Of a stretch of DNA of 64,000 nucleotides, positions 39,459 through 48,616 are shown in pieces. The translations under genes were made by a program, and so were the position numbers. The notes under the pieces are model-generated. The model saw only the letters and a program-made list of their open reading frames with translations, made no database searches and was not told where the DNA came from. Source of the DNA: an uncultured Pseudomonadales bacterium (GTDB lineage: Bacteria > Pseudomonadota > Gammaproteobacteria > Pseudomonadales > CANNCY01); contig CANNCY010000001.1 in the NCBI GenBank assembly GCA_947503335.1, forward strand, positions 62,001 to 126,000, in the 5' to 3' direction. How positions within the stretch are numbered: position 1 is the stretch's first letter; each line of letters starts with the position of its first letter.

Positions 39459-40040
39459 TTAAGCAAAGTTTGCGTTAACGAATTCCCAGTTTACTAGCTT
39501 CCAGAACGCTTCCATGTAAGCAGGGCGTAGGTTGCGGTAGTCGATGTAGTAAGCGTGTTCCCATAGGTCTACGGTTAATAGAGGAGTAACGCCTTCTTCA
39601 GTTAGTGGGCAGCCAGCGTTGCTAGTGTTAACAATCGCTACAGAACCGTCAGCGTTCTTAACTAACCATGTCCAGCTAGAGCCGAAGTTGTTGATAGCGC
39701 TATCGGTGAACTTAGCTTTGAACTCTTCAAATGAGCCGAAAGCTGCAACGATTGCGTCAGCTACTGCGCCAGTTGCTTCGCCGCCAGCGTTAGGTGCTAG
39801 GCAGTTCCAGTAGAAGCTGTGGTTCCAGATTTGAGCAGCGTTGTTAAATACGCCACCAGTAGAGGTCTTTACGATGTCTTCTAGAGACTTGCCTTCGAAC
39901 TCGGTACCAGGAACTAGGCCATTTAGCTTAGTTACGTAAGTCTGGTGATGCTTACCGTAGTGGTATTCTAGGGTCTCTTTTGAGATGTGTGGCTCAAGTG
40001 CGTCCATTGCATAAGGCAATGCTGGTAGTTCGTGTGACAT
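39459..40040 (-). CDS. sodB: Iron superoxide dismutase
   Basis: 193-residue cytoplasmic dimeric enzyme that dismutates superoxide. Metal ligands are H27 (EYHYGKHH), H74 (IWNHSFYW), D158 and H162 (DLWEHAYYIDYRN). The sequence around AQIWNHSFYWNCLAPN and the overall strong similarity to E. coli SodB support iron rather than manganese. Codons are of the highly expressed type, with CTA for Leu. It has its own promoter and terminator. Confidence 0.96.
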   Translation of the reverse strand: MSHELPALPYAMDALEPHISKETLEYHYGKHHQTYVTKLNGLVPGTEFEGKSLEDIVKTSTGGVFNNAAQIWNHSFYWNCLAPNAGGEATGAVADAIVAAFGSFEEFKAKFTDSAINNFGSSWTWLVKNADGSVAIVNTSNAGCPLTEEGVTPLLTVDLWEHAYYIDYRNLRPAYMEAFWKLVNWEFVNANFA

Positions 40041-40106
40041 ATATTCACTCTCTTAAAGTTAAGCTTAAAATTATGTTTAGTCGTACAGACCTCACTAATT
40101 GCACCT

Positions 40107-40134
40107 ATTTTAGATAAAAATGGTTGATTCACAA
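40107..40134 (-). promoter_or_regulatory. Candidate sigma-70 promoter of sodB
   Basis: On the minus strand, TTGTGA (40134-40129), 16-bp spacer, TAAAAT (40112-40107), about 67 bases before the sodB start codon. Confidence 0.38.
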
Positions 40135-40190
40135 AGCTAAATTAGTGATCTTAGTAGCAATGATTAAAAACAGACACGAGAAGTATAGAT

Positions 40191-40967
40191 ATGCCGTCTA
40201 AAGACGATGATAATCTTGACCCCGTTCCATCAATGAGTGCTACCCGTGGCGAACGTGCGAGCTCTGCTCAGGCGCGCAAGGCAACTAGCCGCCCTGCAGC
40301 AGGCCCAACGGCTAAAAAGGCTGAAAAGTCTTCGGGTGGATTGCTGCCATCGATCGCACTAGCGGGTGTTGTAGTACTAGCAGGTGCTTTTATCTGGCAA
40401 AATATGCAGCTAAGTAAGGCCCTAGAAGACGCTAACCAACAACGTCAACAGGCCGAGCAACGTATCGCTGCCCTAGAAGAGCTGTTGTCTAGCTCGAACG
40501 ACGAAATGGGCGAGAATGCCGCGGCGGTAGCTGCCAAGCTAAAGTGGGCTGATTCAGAGATTCGTAAGTTGTGGGGCGTAGCACATGATCGAAATCGCAA
40601 GGCTATCGCTAGCAACAAAGATCGCATCGCCAATACCGAGGCACGTCTTAAAAAGCTTAACAGTCAGGTTAGTGCAACGTCTAAAACGGCGTCTGCGTTA
40701 GACGCATCGGTTAAAAAGAATACCACTAATGCGCGCGAAGCCATTCAGCGCTTAGGGTTGGCGCAAGAAACACTTAACGATGTAGAAAGCTCGATCAGCG
40801 CAATCAACAACCGCTTGCGTAAACTTGAGTCGTCTCAAGCAAGCGGCGCCAACAAAGCCGAGATAGCGGCTTTGAAAGAAAGTGTTGATTCGTTAGAGAA
40901 GTGGCGTTTATCAACTAATCGCGAGCTTAATAGCCTGCGTGCATCGTTGGGGCCGGCAGGTATATAG
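40191..40967 (+). CDS. Single-pass membrane protein with long coiled coil, unknown function
   Basis: 258 residues. A basic, low-complexity cytoplasmic N-terminus (~1-48, SSAQARKATSRPAAGPTAKK), one membrane helix (~49-68, LLPSIALAGVVVLAGAFIW), then an almost continuous heptad-like coiled coil to the C-terminus, with two blocks (~72-105 and ~120-250). The topology suggests an inner-membrane anchor with a periplasmic coiled coil. I do not recognise a named family. It converges with the zinc-ribbon gene, leaving three bases between stops. Confidence 0.7.
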   Translation: MPSKDDDNLDPVPSMSATRGERASSAQARKATSRPAAGPTAKKAEKSSGGLLPSIALAGVVVLAGAFIWQNMQLSKALEDANQQRQQAEQRIAALEELLSSSNDEMGENAAAVAAKLKWADSEIRKLWGVAHDRNRKAIASNKDRIANTEARLKKLNSQVSATSKTASALDASVKKNTTNAREAIQRLGLAQETLNDVESSISAINNRLRKLESSQASGANKAEIAALKESVDSLEKWRLSTNRELNSLRASLGPAGI

Positions 40968-40970
40968 CGC

Positions 40971-41276
40971 CTATAGCCCCAGATCAGCTATATCTGAAGG
41001 CGTCGCTTTGCGGCGCTTTCGTCGTTTTGGCGTGAGGGTTTTCTCTACTAGCTGCAAGGCATGATTCAATCGGTCACGCTCGGCTGCTTGCAAACTTGCT
41101 CTAGGTAGTTTGTTCCACTCGGTCATCGCTTCAATAGTACGTGACTCTCGCGGGCCACTTGTGCCGCAGTGTTGGCACGTAACCTGATAGCCAAACTGTG
41201 CCTGTACCAACATCGCTTCATTGCTGTGGCAGCAGGGGCAGTTCTTTAAGTCTGAATCTGATTGATTCCAATCCAT
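40971..41276 (-). CDS. Lar-like zinc-ribbon protein
   Basis: 101 residues from ATG 41276 (RBS AAGGGGA). Two CxxC pairs, CPCCHS and CQHCGTSGPRES, followed by AMTEWNKLPR, fit the Lar restriction-alleviation-like zinc-ribbon fold found in phage and chromosomal proteins. The C-terminal half is basic (TPKRRKRRKATPSD) and may bind nucleic acid. No phage or restriction genes are nearby, so an anti-restriction role is not supported by context. The start codon lies in the loop of a perfect hairpin. Confidence 0.65.
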   Translation of the reverse strand: MDWNQSDSDLKNCPCCHSNEAMLVQAQFGYQVTCQHCGTSGPRESRTIEAMTEWNKLPRASLQAAERDRLNHALQLVEKTLTPKRRKRRKATPSDIADLGL

Positions 41277-41283
41277 TGGAATC
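41264..41283 (-). promoter_or_regulatory. Hairpin/palindrome enclosing the start codon of the zinc-ribbon gene
   Basis: On the mRNA strand GATTCCA-ATGGAT-TGGAATC: seven-base stem, six-base loop holding the AUG, with the Shine-Dalgarno AAGGGGA abutting and partly entering the stem. As DNA it reads as a nine-base perfect inverted repeat around CC/GG. It could act as a translational switch or as an operator. Confidence 0.5.
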
Positions 41284-41410
41284 CCCTTATTATTCATATG
41301 TAGACAAAACATAGTTTAGCTTTGCAATTCTGTCCAAAATTTACGTCAAATTAGATATGGCTTATAGGAATAGGCTAAAATGGGCGAGTTCAGATTTAGG
41401 TTTTTAAACT

Positions 41411-42934
41411 ATGACCATTATTCGCCAGCAAGACGTGATCGACAGCGTTGCCGACGCGCTTCAGTATATTTCTTACTACCACCCTAAAGATTTCATCGAT
41501 GCCGTACATGAGGCCTATCAGCGTGAAGAGTCGAAAGCGGCAAAAGACGCTATGGCTCAGATTCTGATTAACTCGCGTATGTGTGCCGAGGGTAAACGTC
41601 CAATCTGCCAAGACACTGGTATCGTAACCGTATTCGTTAAGATCGGTATGAATGTTCAGTGGGACGCAGAGATGACCCTTGACGACATGATCAACGAGGG
41701 CGTACGTCGAGCGTACCTAAACCCCGATAACGTATTGCGTGCATCGATTTTGGCTGACCCAGCAGGTAAGCGCCAAAACACTAAAGACAATACGCCTGCG
41801 GTGATTCACACTCAAATGGTGGCGGGCGATACCGTTGAGATCGACGTGGCAGCTAAAGGCGGCGGCTCTGAAAATAAGAGTAAGATGGTAATGCTTAACC
41901 CATCAGACAGTATTGTTGATTGGGTAGTTAAAACCGTACCTACGATGGGTGCTGGCTGGTGCCCACCGGGCATGCTAGGTATAGGTATCGGCGGTACTGC
42001 TGAAAAAGCCGCTGTGATGGCTAAAGAAGTATTGATGGAGCCCGTAGACATTCACGAAATTCGTGAGCGTGGCCCTCAAAACCGCGTTGAAGAACTGCGT
42101 TTAGAGATTATGGATGCGGTTAACAAGCTAGGTATCGGTGCACAGGGCTTAGGCGGTTTAACCACGGTTCTTGATGTGAAGATCAAAGACTATCCAACCC
42201 ACGCAGCGTCATTGCCTATCGCGATGATTCCAAACTGTGCGGCAACACGCCACGCCCACTTTACCCTAGATGGTTCTGGTCCTGCGTTACAGACGCCACC
42301 GTCGCTAGACGACTGGCCCGAAATTACCTGGGAAGTTAGCGAAGGAACTCGTCGAGTAAACCTAGATACGCTCACGCGTGAAGAGATGAATAGCTTTAAG
42401 CCGGGCGAGACACTATTGCTGAACGGCAAAATGTTAACGGGTCGCGATGCGGCACACAAAAAGATTCAGGGTTTAATTGAATCGGGCGAGGGCTTACCCG
42501 AAGGCGTTAGTCTTAAAGATAAGTTCATCTATTACGTTGGCCCAGTCGACCCAGTGCGCGACGAAGTAGTTGGCCCTGCAGGCCCGACCACTGCAACCCG
42601 CATGGATAAGTTCACTGATCTAGTGTTAGAAGAAACTGGCCTAATGGGTATGATCGGTAAAGCTGAACGTGGCCCCACAGCAATCGAAGCAATCAAGAAG
42701 CACAAAAGCTGCTACCTGATGGCTGTCGGTGGTGCGGCTTACCTAGTATCTAAGGCGATCGTTAACGCGAAAGTGGTTGCCTTTGAAGAACTAGGTATGG
42801 AAGCGATCTACGAGTTCGAAGTTAAAGATATGCCAGTAACCGTTGCGGTAGACAGTACCGGTGAGTCGGTTCACCAAACTGGCCCTAAGATCTGGCAAAA
42901 GAAGATCGAAGAGCAGGTATTAGATCTTAAATAA
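41411..42934 (+). CDS. fumA: Class I fumarate hydratase (iron-sulfur)
   Basis: 507-residue oxygen-sensitive [4Fe-4S] fumarase of the TCA cycle, interconverting fumarate and malate. Candidate cluster cysteines are C66 (RPICQDTG), C184 (AGWCPPGM) and C276 (IPNCAATRH). Alpha-domain (~1-290) and beta-domain (~300-507, KIQGLIESGEGLP, VGPAGPTTATRMD) are fused as in FumA/FumB. The length matches the Pseudomonas-type class I enzyme more than E. coli FumA (548 aa). It has its own terminator. Confidence 0.94.
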   Translation: MTIIRQQDVIDSVADALQYISYYHPKDFIDAVHEAYQREESKAAKDAMAQILINSRMCAEGKRPICQDTGIVTVFVKIGMNVQWDAEMTLDDMINEGVRRAYLNPDNVLRASILADPAGKRQNTKDNTPAVIHTQMVAGDTVEIDVAAKGGGSENKSKMVMLNPSDSIVDWVVKTVPTMGAGWCPPGMLGIGIGGTAEKAAVMAKEVLMEPVDIHEIRERGPQNRVEELRLEIMDAVNKLGIGAQGLGGLTTVLDVKIKDYPTHAASLPIAMIPNCAATRHAHFTLDGSGPALQTPPSLDDWPEITWEVSEGTRRVNLDTLTREEMNSFKPGETLLLNGKMLTGRDAAHKKIQGLIESGEGLPEGVSLKDKFIYYVGPVDPVRDEVVGPAGPTTATRMDKFTDLVLEETGLMGMIGKAERGPTAIEAIKKHKSCYLMAVGGAAYLVSKAIVNAKVVAFEELGMEAIYEFEVKDMPVTVAVDSTGESVHQTGPKIWQKKIEEQVLDLK

Positions 42935-42953
42935 GATCTAACCCGATGCTTTA

Positions 42954-42986
42954 AACGCCGCAGCATTTTTGTGTTGCGGCGTTTTC
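42954..42986 (+). terminator. Terminator after fumA
   Basis: aacgccgca / tgcggcgtt stem with a loop of about ten bases, then TTCGTTT. Confidence 0.82.
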
Positions 42987-43022
42987 GTTTATGCTGCATA
43001 AAAAATCATAAGGAGTGGCCCC

Positions 43023-44453
43023 TTGAGCGAGCCCACATTGCTGTTTCACGATTACGAGACCTGGGGTGTTAGCCCCGCGGTAGATCGCCCTTCACAGTTC
43101 GCTGCAATACGCACTAATTTGAATCTAGAGATAGTAGGCGAGCCAATCAATTGGTTGTGCAAGCCAACGGCCGATATGCTGCCACATCCAGAGGCTGCTC
43201 AGATTACGCGCATGTCACCTCTTACCTGTTTACGCAAGGGTATGATCGAGCCCGAGTTTTTTAAAAAGATTCATGCCGAGATGAGTCAGCCCAACACCTG
43301 TACCCTAGGCTATAACAGTATTCGTTTCGACGACGAAGTAACACGCTATGGTTTGTATCGCAATTTTTATGACCCCTACGAACGTGAATACAAAGACGGT
43401 AATAGCCGTTGGGACTTAATCGATATCGTGCGTACTGCTTGGGCATTGCGCCCAGAAGGCATAGAGTGGCCTAAGCGAGAAGATGGGCGAGTATCCTTTA
43501 AGTTAGAAGACCTGTCGGTAGCCAATGGTATCGAGCACATCAATGCGCACGACGCGTTAAGTGACGTGTATGCAACCATCGATATGGCCCGTGTCATTAG
43601 ATCTGCTCAGCCTAAGCTGTTTGATTATCTCTTTCAGAATCGACAAAAGAATGCGTTGATGAAAATGATCGACTTAGATCAGCGCAAGCCAGTATTGCAT
43701 GTAAGCGGGCGTATTAGTCAAGATAGCCGTCACTGTGCACTGATGATGCCGTTGATGCCACACCCCACTAATAAGTCGGGCGTGATCATGCTTGATCTCA
43801 TGCAGTCGCCAGACGAATACGCCAAGCTATCGGCACAAGAGATCAGTGATCGCATTTATCGTAAACAAGAAGAGTTAGACGCAGAGGGTTTAACTCGCCC
43901 TCGCATCAAAGTGGTCTATCTTAATAAGTCGCCAGTTCTATTGCCCGCAACGATGCTAGGCGAGCCTGAACAGGCAGCGACAGGTATTGATTTAGAGCGT
44001 TGTCGAGCGCATTGGCAGCAGCTACAAACACAGGCAGGCGCTTTGATAGCAGAGCTAGACCAAATGTATTCACAGCCATTCGAGGCCAAGTATACAGACC
44101 CCGAAACTAAACTGTATGGCGGCTTTTTAACACCGGCCGACAAGGCTAACTGCAAGCGCCTGCATCAGCTCAGTGCCGAGCAATTGGCGTCGGGCACACT
44201 GATCTTTGATGATGAGCGTTACGAGGGGTTGCTGTTACGGTACTTGGGGCGTCACTACCCCGAGGTGCTTAACGAAAGTCAGCAGCGATCATGGCAGTCG
44301 ATCTGTTACGACCGCATTATGTCTGATCAGTACGGCCCATCACCCGAAGATTATTTAGCTAAGGTCGAAGCCATGGCCACTAGCGGCGACGTCAATTTAC
44401 AAGCATTAGCCCGCGATCTGTATCAGTGGGGGCAACAGGTACTGAATGTCTAA
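43023..44453 (+). CDS. sbcB: Exodeoxyribonuclease I
   Basis: 476-residue 3'-5' single-strand DNA exonuclease used in mismatch repair and recombination. DEDD-family exonuclease domain starts with LFHDYETWG, giving two of the acidic residues, and includes the Exo III-like HDALSDVYATIDMAR; the SH3-like and helical C-terminal domains follow. The start is TTG at 43023, chosen because AAGGAG lies about ten bases upstream and the E. coli protein begins at the equivalent place. The end overlaps the next gene by eight bases. Confidence 0.95.
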   Translation: MSEPTLLFHDYETWGVSPAVDRPSQFAAIRTNLNLEIVGEPINWLCKPTADMLPHPEAAQITRMSPLTCLRKGMIEPEFFKKIHAEMSQPNTCTLGYNSIRFDDEVTRYGLYRNFYDPYEREYKDGNSRWDLIDIVRTAWALRPEGIEWPKREDGRVSFKLEDLSVANGIEHINAHDALSDVYATIDMARVIRSAQPKLFDYLFQNRQKNALMKMIDLDQRKPVLHVSGRISQDSRHCALMMPLMPHPTNKSGVIMLDLMQSPDEYAKLSAQEISDRIYRKQEELDAEGLTRPRIKVVYLNKSPVLLPATMLGEPEQAATGIDLERCRAHWQQLQTQAGALIAELDQMYSQPFEAKYTDPETKLYGGFLTPADKANCKRLHQLSAEQLASGTLIFDDERYEGLLLRYLGRHYPEVLNESQQRSWQSICYDRIMSDQYGPSPEDYLAKVEAMATSGDVNLQALARDLYQWGQQVLNV

Positions 44454-46179
44454 CAAATTTAACCTTAAGCCATTATTACGACGATTAAAGCCCTATAAGG
44501 GGCGAGTTTGGGTTGCGGGCATCGCGCTTATTATCGCTAGCGGGTCGACGCTGGCGCTAGGGCAGGGGCTTAAATGGGTAATCGATCAGGGTCTGTCAGC
44601 CGCTAACGCCGATGCTTTGAATCAAGGATTTCTGATCTTTTTGACCATTGTTACGGTGCAAGCCATTTCAACGGCTCTAAGATTTTATCAGGTGTCTTGG
44701 CTGGGCGAGCGGGTTGCGGCCGACTTGCGTAGCGCCGCCTTCGAAAAGGTTATCTATCTGCCGGCAGATCGAGTAGAGCAGTTACGCAGCGGCGATATTC
44801 AAGCGCGGCTAACCGCAGATACAGCGGTCATACAGAACACTGTGGGCTCAACGCTGTCGATCGCGATTCGAAGCGTGCTTACCTTTGTTGGCGGTCTAAT
44901 CTTGATGCTAATCGCCAGTTGGCAGATGAGCTTAATGGTGTTGCTTGGCGTGCCCTTGGTGTTGGTGCCAGTCATCTTGGTGGGGCGCCGTGTGCAAAGC
45001 CTATCAAAACTAAGCCAAGATAAGATCGGTGATGCGGGCTCATTCTTAAGCGAGGTTATGCGGGGTCTTTCGCTGATTCAGGTATCGGGCTTACAAAAAT
45101 ATCAACAAGGTCAGTTCGACCAACAGGTAGAGTTAGGTTTTAAAGCTGCTCATAAGCGAGTGCGCTTTCGAGCACTGCTTACAGGTTTGGGCATGATCGC
45201 AGCGATGGCCGGCTTTGCGCTAATGCTGTGGTCTGGCGGCCATGACGTGGTGTCAGGGGCGATGTCGCCTGGTGACCTGGCTGCTTTTGTATTCTATGCG
45301 ATGCTAGTTGTGGGTAGTTTAGCGTCACTGTCTGAGGTTGGTGGTGACATTCAGCGCGCGATGGGCGCTTATGAGCGGCTAGATGAATTGATCGAGTCAG
45401 ACGCTGAGCAAGGGCCTAAGGTTGGAACCCAAATACGCACAGCGAACGAACTCGCCCTTAAGGTGTCTGAGTATAGGTACCCGTTACGAAATGAGCATGT
45501 TGCGCTTAAAGAGTTAGAAGTAGCGCTAACGCTGAATAAACTAGTGGCATTGGTGGGTGAGTCGGGTTCGGGCAAGTCGACCATCGTTGAGCTGTTATTG
45601 GGATTGCGCTATTCTGACGGTGTAAATTTGTTGGTTGATGGCCAGCCATTACCTGCGTTCTATCAGTCTGAAGGAGCCGTAGGTTGGGTGCCGCAAGACC
45701 CGGTAGTGTTTGATGGCTCGCTTAGAGACAATATTTTGATGGGCGCTGATCATAGCGATGATCAAATATGGGCTTGGTTAGATGCTATTAATCTTGGGGG
45801 CTTTGTGCGTAGTCTCGCCAAAGGGCTAGAAACCCCAGTAGGTGAGTCAGGTACTCAACTCTCAGGGGGCCAACGCCAGAGAATCGCGTTGTTAAGGGCG
45901 GTGGCTGCCAGACCAAGATTTTTGATTTTAGACGAGCCAACAGCTCAGTTAGACGCACATTCAGAGGCGGCGTTAGTTAAGTTTTTGAGCGAATTAGCCG
46001 AGCCTGTAGGTATTCTAATGGTTGCTCATCGCTTGGTGTCTATCGCACGAGCTGATGAGATTTTGTTTATGGATTCAGGTGCCGTTGCCGCGCGCGGTAC
46101 GCACCAACAATTAGTTGAGCAGCACGAGCGGTATGCCCACTGGGTTGCACTGCAAGTTGATAGCTTATCTTCAAACTAG
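44446..46179 (+). CDS. ABC exporter, fused permease-ATPase (MsbA-like)
   Basis: 577-residue half-transporter that would work as a dimer. Six membrane helices occupy ~15-310. The ATPase domain at ~330-577 has Walker A GESGSGKST, Q-loop GWVPQDP, signature LSGGQRQR, Walker B FLILDEP and the H-loop in VAHRL. The family includes lipid and multidrug exporters, and the substrate is not determined here. It overlaps sbcB and is 12 bp upstream of a lipoprotein gene. Confidence 0.9.
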   Translation: MSNKFNLKPLLRRLKPYKGRVWVAGIALIIASGSTLALGQGLKWVIDQGLSAANADALNQGFLIFLTIVTVQAISTALRFYQVSWLGERVAADLRSAAFEKVIYLPADRVEQLRSGDIQARLTADTAVIQNTVGSTLSIAIRSVLTFVGGLILMLIASWQMSLMVLLGVPLVLVPVILVGRRVQSLSKLSQDKIGDAGSFLSEVMRGLSLIQVSGLQKYQQGQFDQQVELGFKAAHKRVRFRALLTGLGMIAAMAGFALMLWSGGHDVVSGAMSPGDLAAFVFYAMLVVGSLASLSEVGGDIQRAMGAYERLDELIESDAEQGPKVGTQIRTANELALKVSEYRYPLRNEHVALKELEVALTLNKLVALVGESGSGKSTIVELLLGLRYSDGVNLLVDGQPLPAFYQSEGAVGWVPQDPVVFDGSLRDNILMGADHSDDQIWAWLDAINLGGFVRSLAKGLETPVGESGTQLSGGQRQRIALLRAVAARPRFLILDEPTAQLDAHSEAALVKFLSELAEPVGILMVAHRLVSIARADEILFMDSGAVAARGTHQQLVEQHERYAHWVALQVDSLSSN

Positions 46180-46191
46180 GGAGTAGAAAAA

Positions 46192-46761
46192 ATGAAATTA
46201 GTAGCACGAATTAAAAGCGTAGCGTTGGCAGCGATCGCTGCAGTTACCTTAGGCTGTGCCAGTAGCGCGCCAGTTGATTACGATAGTAGCGTAAACTTTC
46301 AGGCGTTAAAGACTTACAGTTGGTTAGATAGCAAGGCGTTAGAGTCTGACGACCCGCGCATCTCTAACACACTATTTAATGACCGAGTAAAAGCAGCGGT
46401 CGATCGCGAACTAGCTCGTAAAGGCTTTGTTAAGTCTGAGGGCGAGGTTGATTTTAAAGTGGTTTATCACCTTTCGATCGACCGTAAGATTCGCGAAGAC
46501 AATCTAAATGCTCATTATGGCTATTACCCTTACGGTTGGGGATACCGCCACCCTATGTACGTAGATACCAGTAGTCGAATTAGAGAATACGATGAAGGAA
46601 CTTTAATTGTAGACGTAGTTGATCCTGCAGCAGAGCGTTTATGGTGGCGCGGCAGCCATAGTGCGACAGTTCGTAAAAGCACTGGCCCAGAGAAGGCTAC
46701 TCAACGTGTAAACGATGCAGTGGCGCGTATCATGGCTAACTACCCTCCAGGCGTTAAGTAG
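46192..46761 (+). CDS. DUF4136 lipoprotein (copy 1)
   Basis: 189 residues. Signal peptide with lipobox VTLGC, then the DUF4136 pattern: YDSSVNFQALKTYSWLD at the N-terminus, a DRVKAAVDRELARKGF helix, FKVVYHLSIDRK and a GTLIVDVVDPAAERLWWRGS core near the end. An aromatic, Tyr/Gly-rich loop (HYGYYPYGWGY) is inserted mid-way. Predicted outer-membrane lipoprotein of unknown role. Two relatives lie on the other strand 2-3 kb further on. Confidence 0.83.
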   Translation: MKLVARIKSVALAAIAAVTLGCASSAPVDYDSSVNFQALKTYSWLDSKALESDDPRISNTLFNDRVKAAVDRELARKGFVKSEGEVDFKVVYHLSIDRKIREDNLNAHYGYYPYGWGYRHPMYVDTSSRIREYDEGTLIVDVVDPAAERLWWRGSHSATVRKSTGPEKATQRVNDAVARIMANYPPGVK

Positions 46762-46803
46762 ATTTTTGATCTACATTAGTTAACATACTCGATAGGAGCA
46801 GTG

Positions 46804-47040
46804 ATGAAGGTTAACGGGCATCCAAATGTGTTTAATCGCCAGTGGCTAGCGCAGCCACAGCAAGCACGTGCCGGTGAGTCTACAAAGTCTGCTCCTATTG
46901 AAAAGCCCGCTAAAGTCTCGGCAACCGCAAAGGTAATGCGCGAGCAAAACTCAACAGCGCAACAGGCAATTGAAAACTTTGTACCCGAGCGCACCTATGG
47001 TGGTGTGAAGAAAGGGCAGTTAATCGATATTCGCGTTTAA
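46804..47040 (+). CDS. Small hydrophilic protein, unknown
   Basis: 78 residues from ATG 46804, with TAGGAG about eight bases upstream. No signal peptide or membrane helix. Rich in Ala, Lys and Gln, probably disordered in the first half (QARAGESTKSAPIEKPAKVSA in pieces), with a more ordered C-terminus PERTYGGVKKGQLIDIRV. Not recognised. It converges on the ion-channel gene with seven bases between stops. Confidence 0.55.
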   Translation: MKVNGHPNVFNRQWLAQPQQARAGESTKSAPIEKPAKVSATAKVMREQNSTAQQAIENFVPERTYGGVKKGQLIDIRV

Positions 47041-47047
47041 AGCCGCC

Positions 47048-47707
47048 TTACTCTTCTTTGATTAGGTATAGCGCTACCAATCTCGCCAAGACAATCGTCA
47101 TATAAAATTGACCAACAATAGCCAGTACGGCTGCCCATGTTTGCGCCAACGGTGTAACCGGTGTGATATCGCCATATCCTAAAGTAGATAGCGTGACGAT
47201 CGAGAAATAGATAAAGGTGGCTAGAAGTTCGGCCGCTTCAGAGCTATCTGTGGGCAAGGTGCCAGTGAAACTGCCGTTGTATACAAGCTCGATAATTGTA
47301 AAAAGATATGCCCAATTTAAAGCAATAAAAAGATACAAACACATTGCCGCAAACAGTGTATTGGCTCGCACCCTAGGTGTCGTCAAAATGTAGTACAAAA
47401 GAAAACACGCCACACCAATATAATAGAAAAGCGTCAGGCTTAGGCTGACGATGGGCGAGATCATTGCGTCAGGTAACCATGCATTGATGATTGCCGGAAT
47501 AGCAATAACAATCACTGGGTAAACAATGTGGCGCTCATGGGCAATCATCATAATGGTAGCGGCTACCATGAGTGTTGTGCCGGTCTTGAAAGCCGTGTCT
47601 GCTAGCTCGTATTGAAGGCTGGCCGGAATCAACACGATGTTAAGCAGTAGTGAAATTAGTAGTGCAAAGAAGCCGTATTGGGCACTAAACCTTAGGAGCT
47701 TGTGCAT
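47048..47707 (-). CDS. Two-pore-type (Ion_trans_2) potassium channel
   Basis: About 219 residues from ATG 47707 (TTGGAG upstream; TTG at 47722 also possible). Five to six hydrophobic segments; the last two flank a pore loop with the K+ selectivity filter TLGYGD. No cytoplasmic RCK/TrkA domain or voltage-sensor arginine series is visible. Its start lies within the 3' end of the patatin gene, so the two are translationally coupled. Confidence 0.83.
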   Translation of the reverse strand: MHKLLRFSAQYGFFALLISLLLNIVLIPASLQYELADTAFKTGTTLMVAATIMMIAHERHIVYPVIVIAIPAIINAWLPDAMISPIVSLSLTLFYYIGVACFLLYYILTTPRVRANTLFAAMCLYLFIALNWAYLFTIIELVYNGSFTGTLPTDSSEAAELLATFIYFSIVTLSTLGYGDITPVTPLAQTWAAVLAIVGQFYMTIVLARLVALYLIKEE

Positions 47708-48611
47708 GGCGTTGAACTCCAAGAGTTAGGTGTTTTAGCTGTTTCGCCGCTTCAGAGTATCCTAGTTGCACCAACGCGTCGCATCGCTCAAAATCGATCA
47801 GCTCGCAGCTATTTTTGGGCAGTATCACGCAATGATCGGGCGGATAGGCGGCTAGTTTATTTCTACTGATAGCTGCTTGCATAATGTCGATGCTCTTCGA
47901 CGTTAAATCAAGCATGCTAGGCATCTCTTTGGGTCTGTCGTTTCGGGCCTTAGGCTCGCGTTCAAAAAAATTAAGAATTTTATCGGCGATCGCAGGATTT
48001 GACTGCTTTTCAGGTTTAGCTTCGAATGCCGCTAACGGGTTAGGTTGTTCTGGGCCGCTTAGGTCGACTGCTATGGTGATGTCAGTGTTAGCGCTGAATA
48101 CGGGAGCCATTGGTATAGGGTTTAGCAGCCCGCCATCAACTAATAGTCGGTCTTGGTAGGGTACGGGGCTCAATAGAGAAGGTATGGCTACCGAGGCGCG
48201 TACAGCAGAAAACAAGTCGCCTTTTTGAAACCATATCTCTTGCCCGGCGTTAATGTCGGTGGCAACGGCGGTAAAGTCGATACCAAGTTCTTCTATGCGT
48301 GTACCACCTAGTAGCTCGCGAACTCGCTCGAATACTTTGTCGGCCTTGATAATGCTAGAACGGCTAAAAAATGACAGCTCAAGTAACGCGATAACGTCCC
48401 AGCGAGACAGTGACGTCATCCATTCGCGGTATTCATCTAATCGATCAACGGCGTGAAGCGCGCCGACGAGCGCACCGATCGACGAACCAGAGATAGCCTT
48501 TATTTCGATGTTGTTTTCAACTAGCCAGTTGATCACACCGATGTGTGCAAGACCTCGCGCTCCGCCACTGCCAAGCACAAGGGCACAACTTAGGGGGCGC
48601 GAGTCGGTCAT
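47685..48611 (-). CDS. Patatin-like phospholipase (RssA/YchK type)
   Basis: 308 residues. The patatin motifs are complete: oxyanion GSGGARG (14-20), nucleophile elbow GSSIG with S44, and the catalytic aspartate D159 in VDGGLLNPIP. No signal peptide, so it is cytoplasmic or membrane-associated. Expected to hydrolyse acyl esters of phospholipids. A helical C-terminal extension of ~120 residues follows the catalytic core. Overlaps the ion-channel gene and follows the DUF4136 gene closely, forming a minus-strand operon. Confidence 0.88.
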   Translation of the reverse strand: MTDSRPLSCALVLGSGGARGLAHIGVINWLVENNIEIKAISGSSIGALVGALHAVDRLDEYREWMTSLSRWDVIALLELSFFSRSSIIKADKVFERVRELLGGTRIEELGIDFTAVATDINAGQEIWFQKGDLFSAVRASVAIPSLLSPVPYQDRLLVDGGLLNPIPMAPVFSANTDITIAVDLSGPEQPNPLAAFEAKPEKQSNPAIADKILNFFEREPKARNDRPKEMPSMLDLTSKSIDIMQAAISRNKLAAYPPDHCVILPKNSCELIDFERCDALVQLGYSEAAKQLKHLTLGVQRHAQAPKV

Positions 48612-48616
48612 GGCAA

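Noticed and set aside
40971-41276. Anti-restriction (phage Lar) function for the zinc-ribbon protein
   Set aside because: The fold pattern fits, but no phage, integrase or restriction gene is near. Only the fold is annotated.
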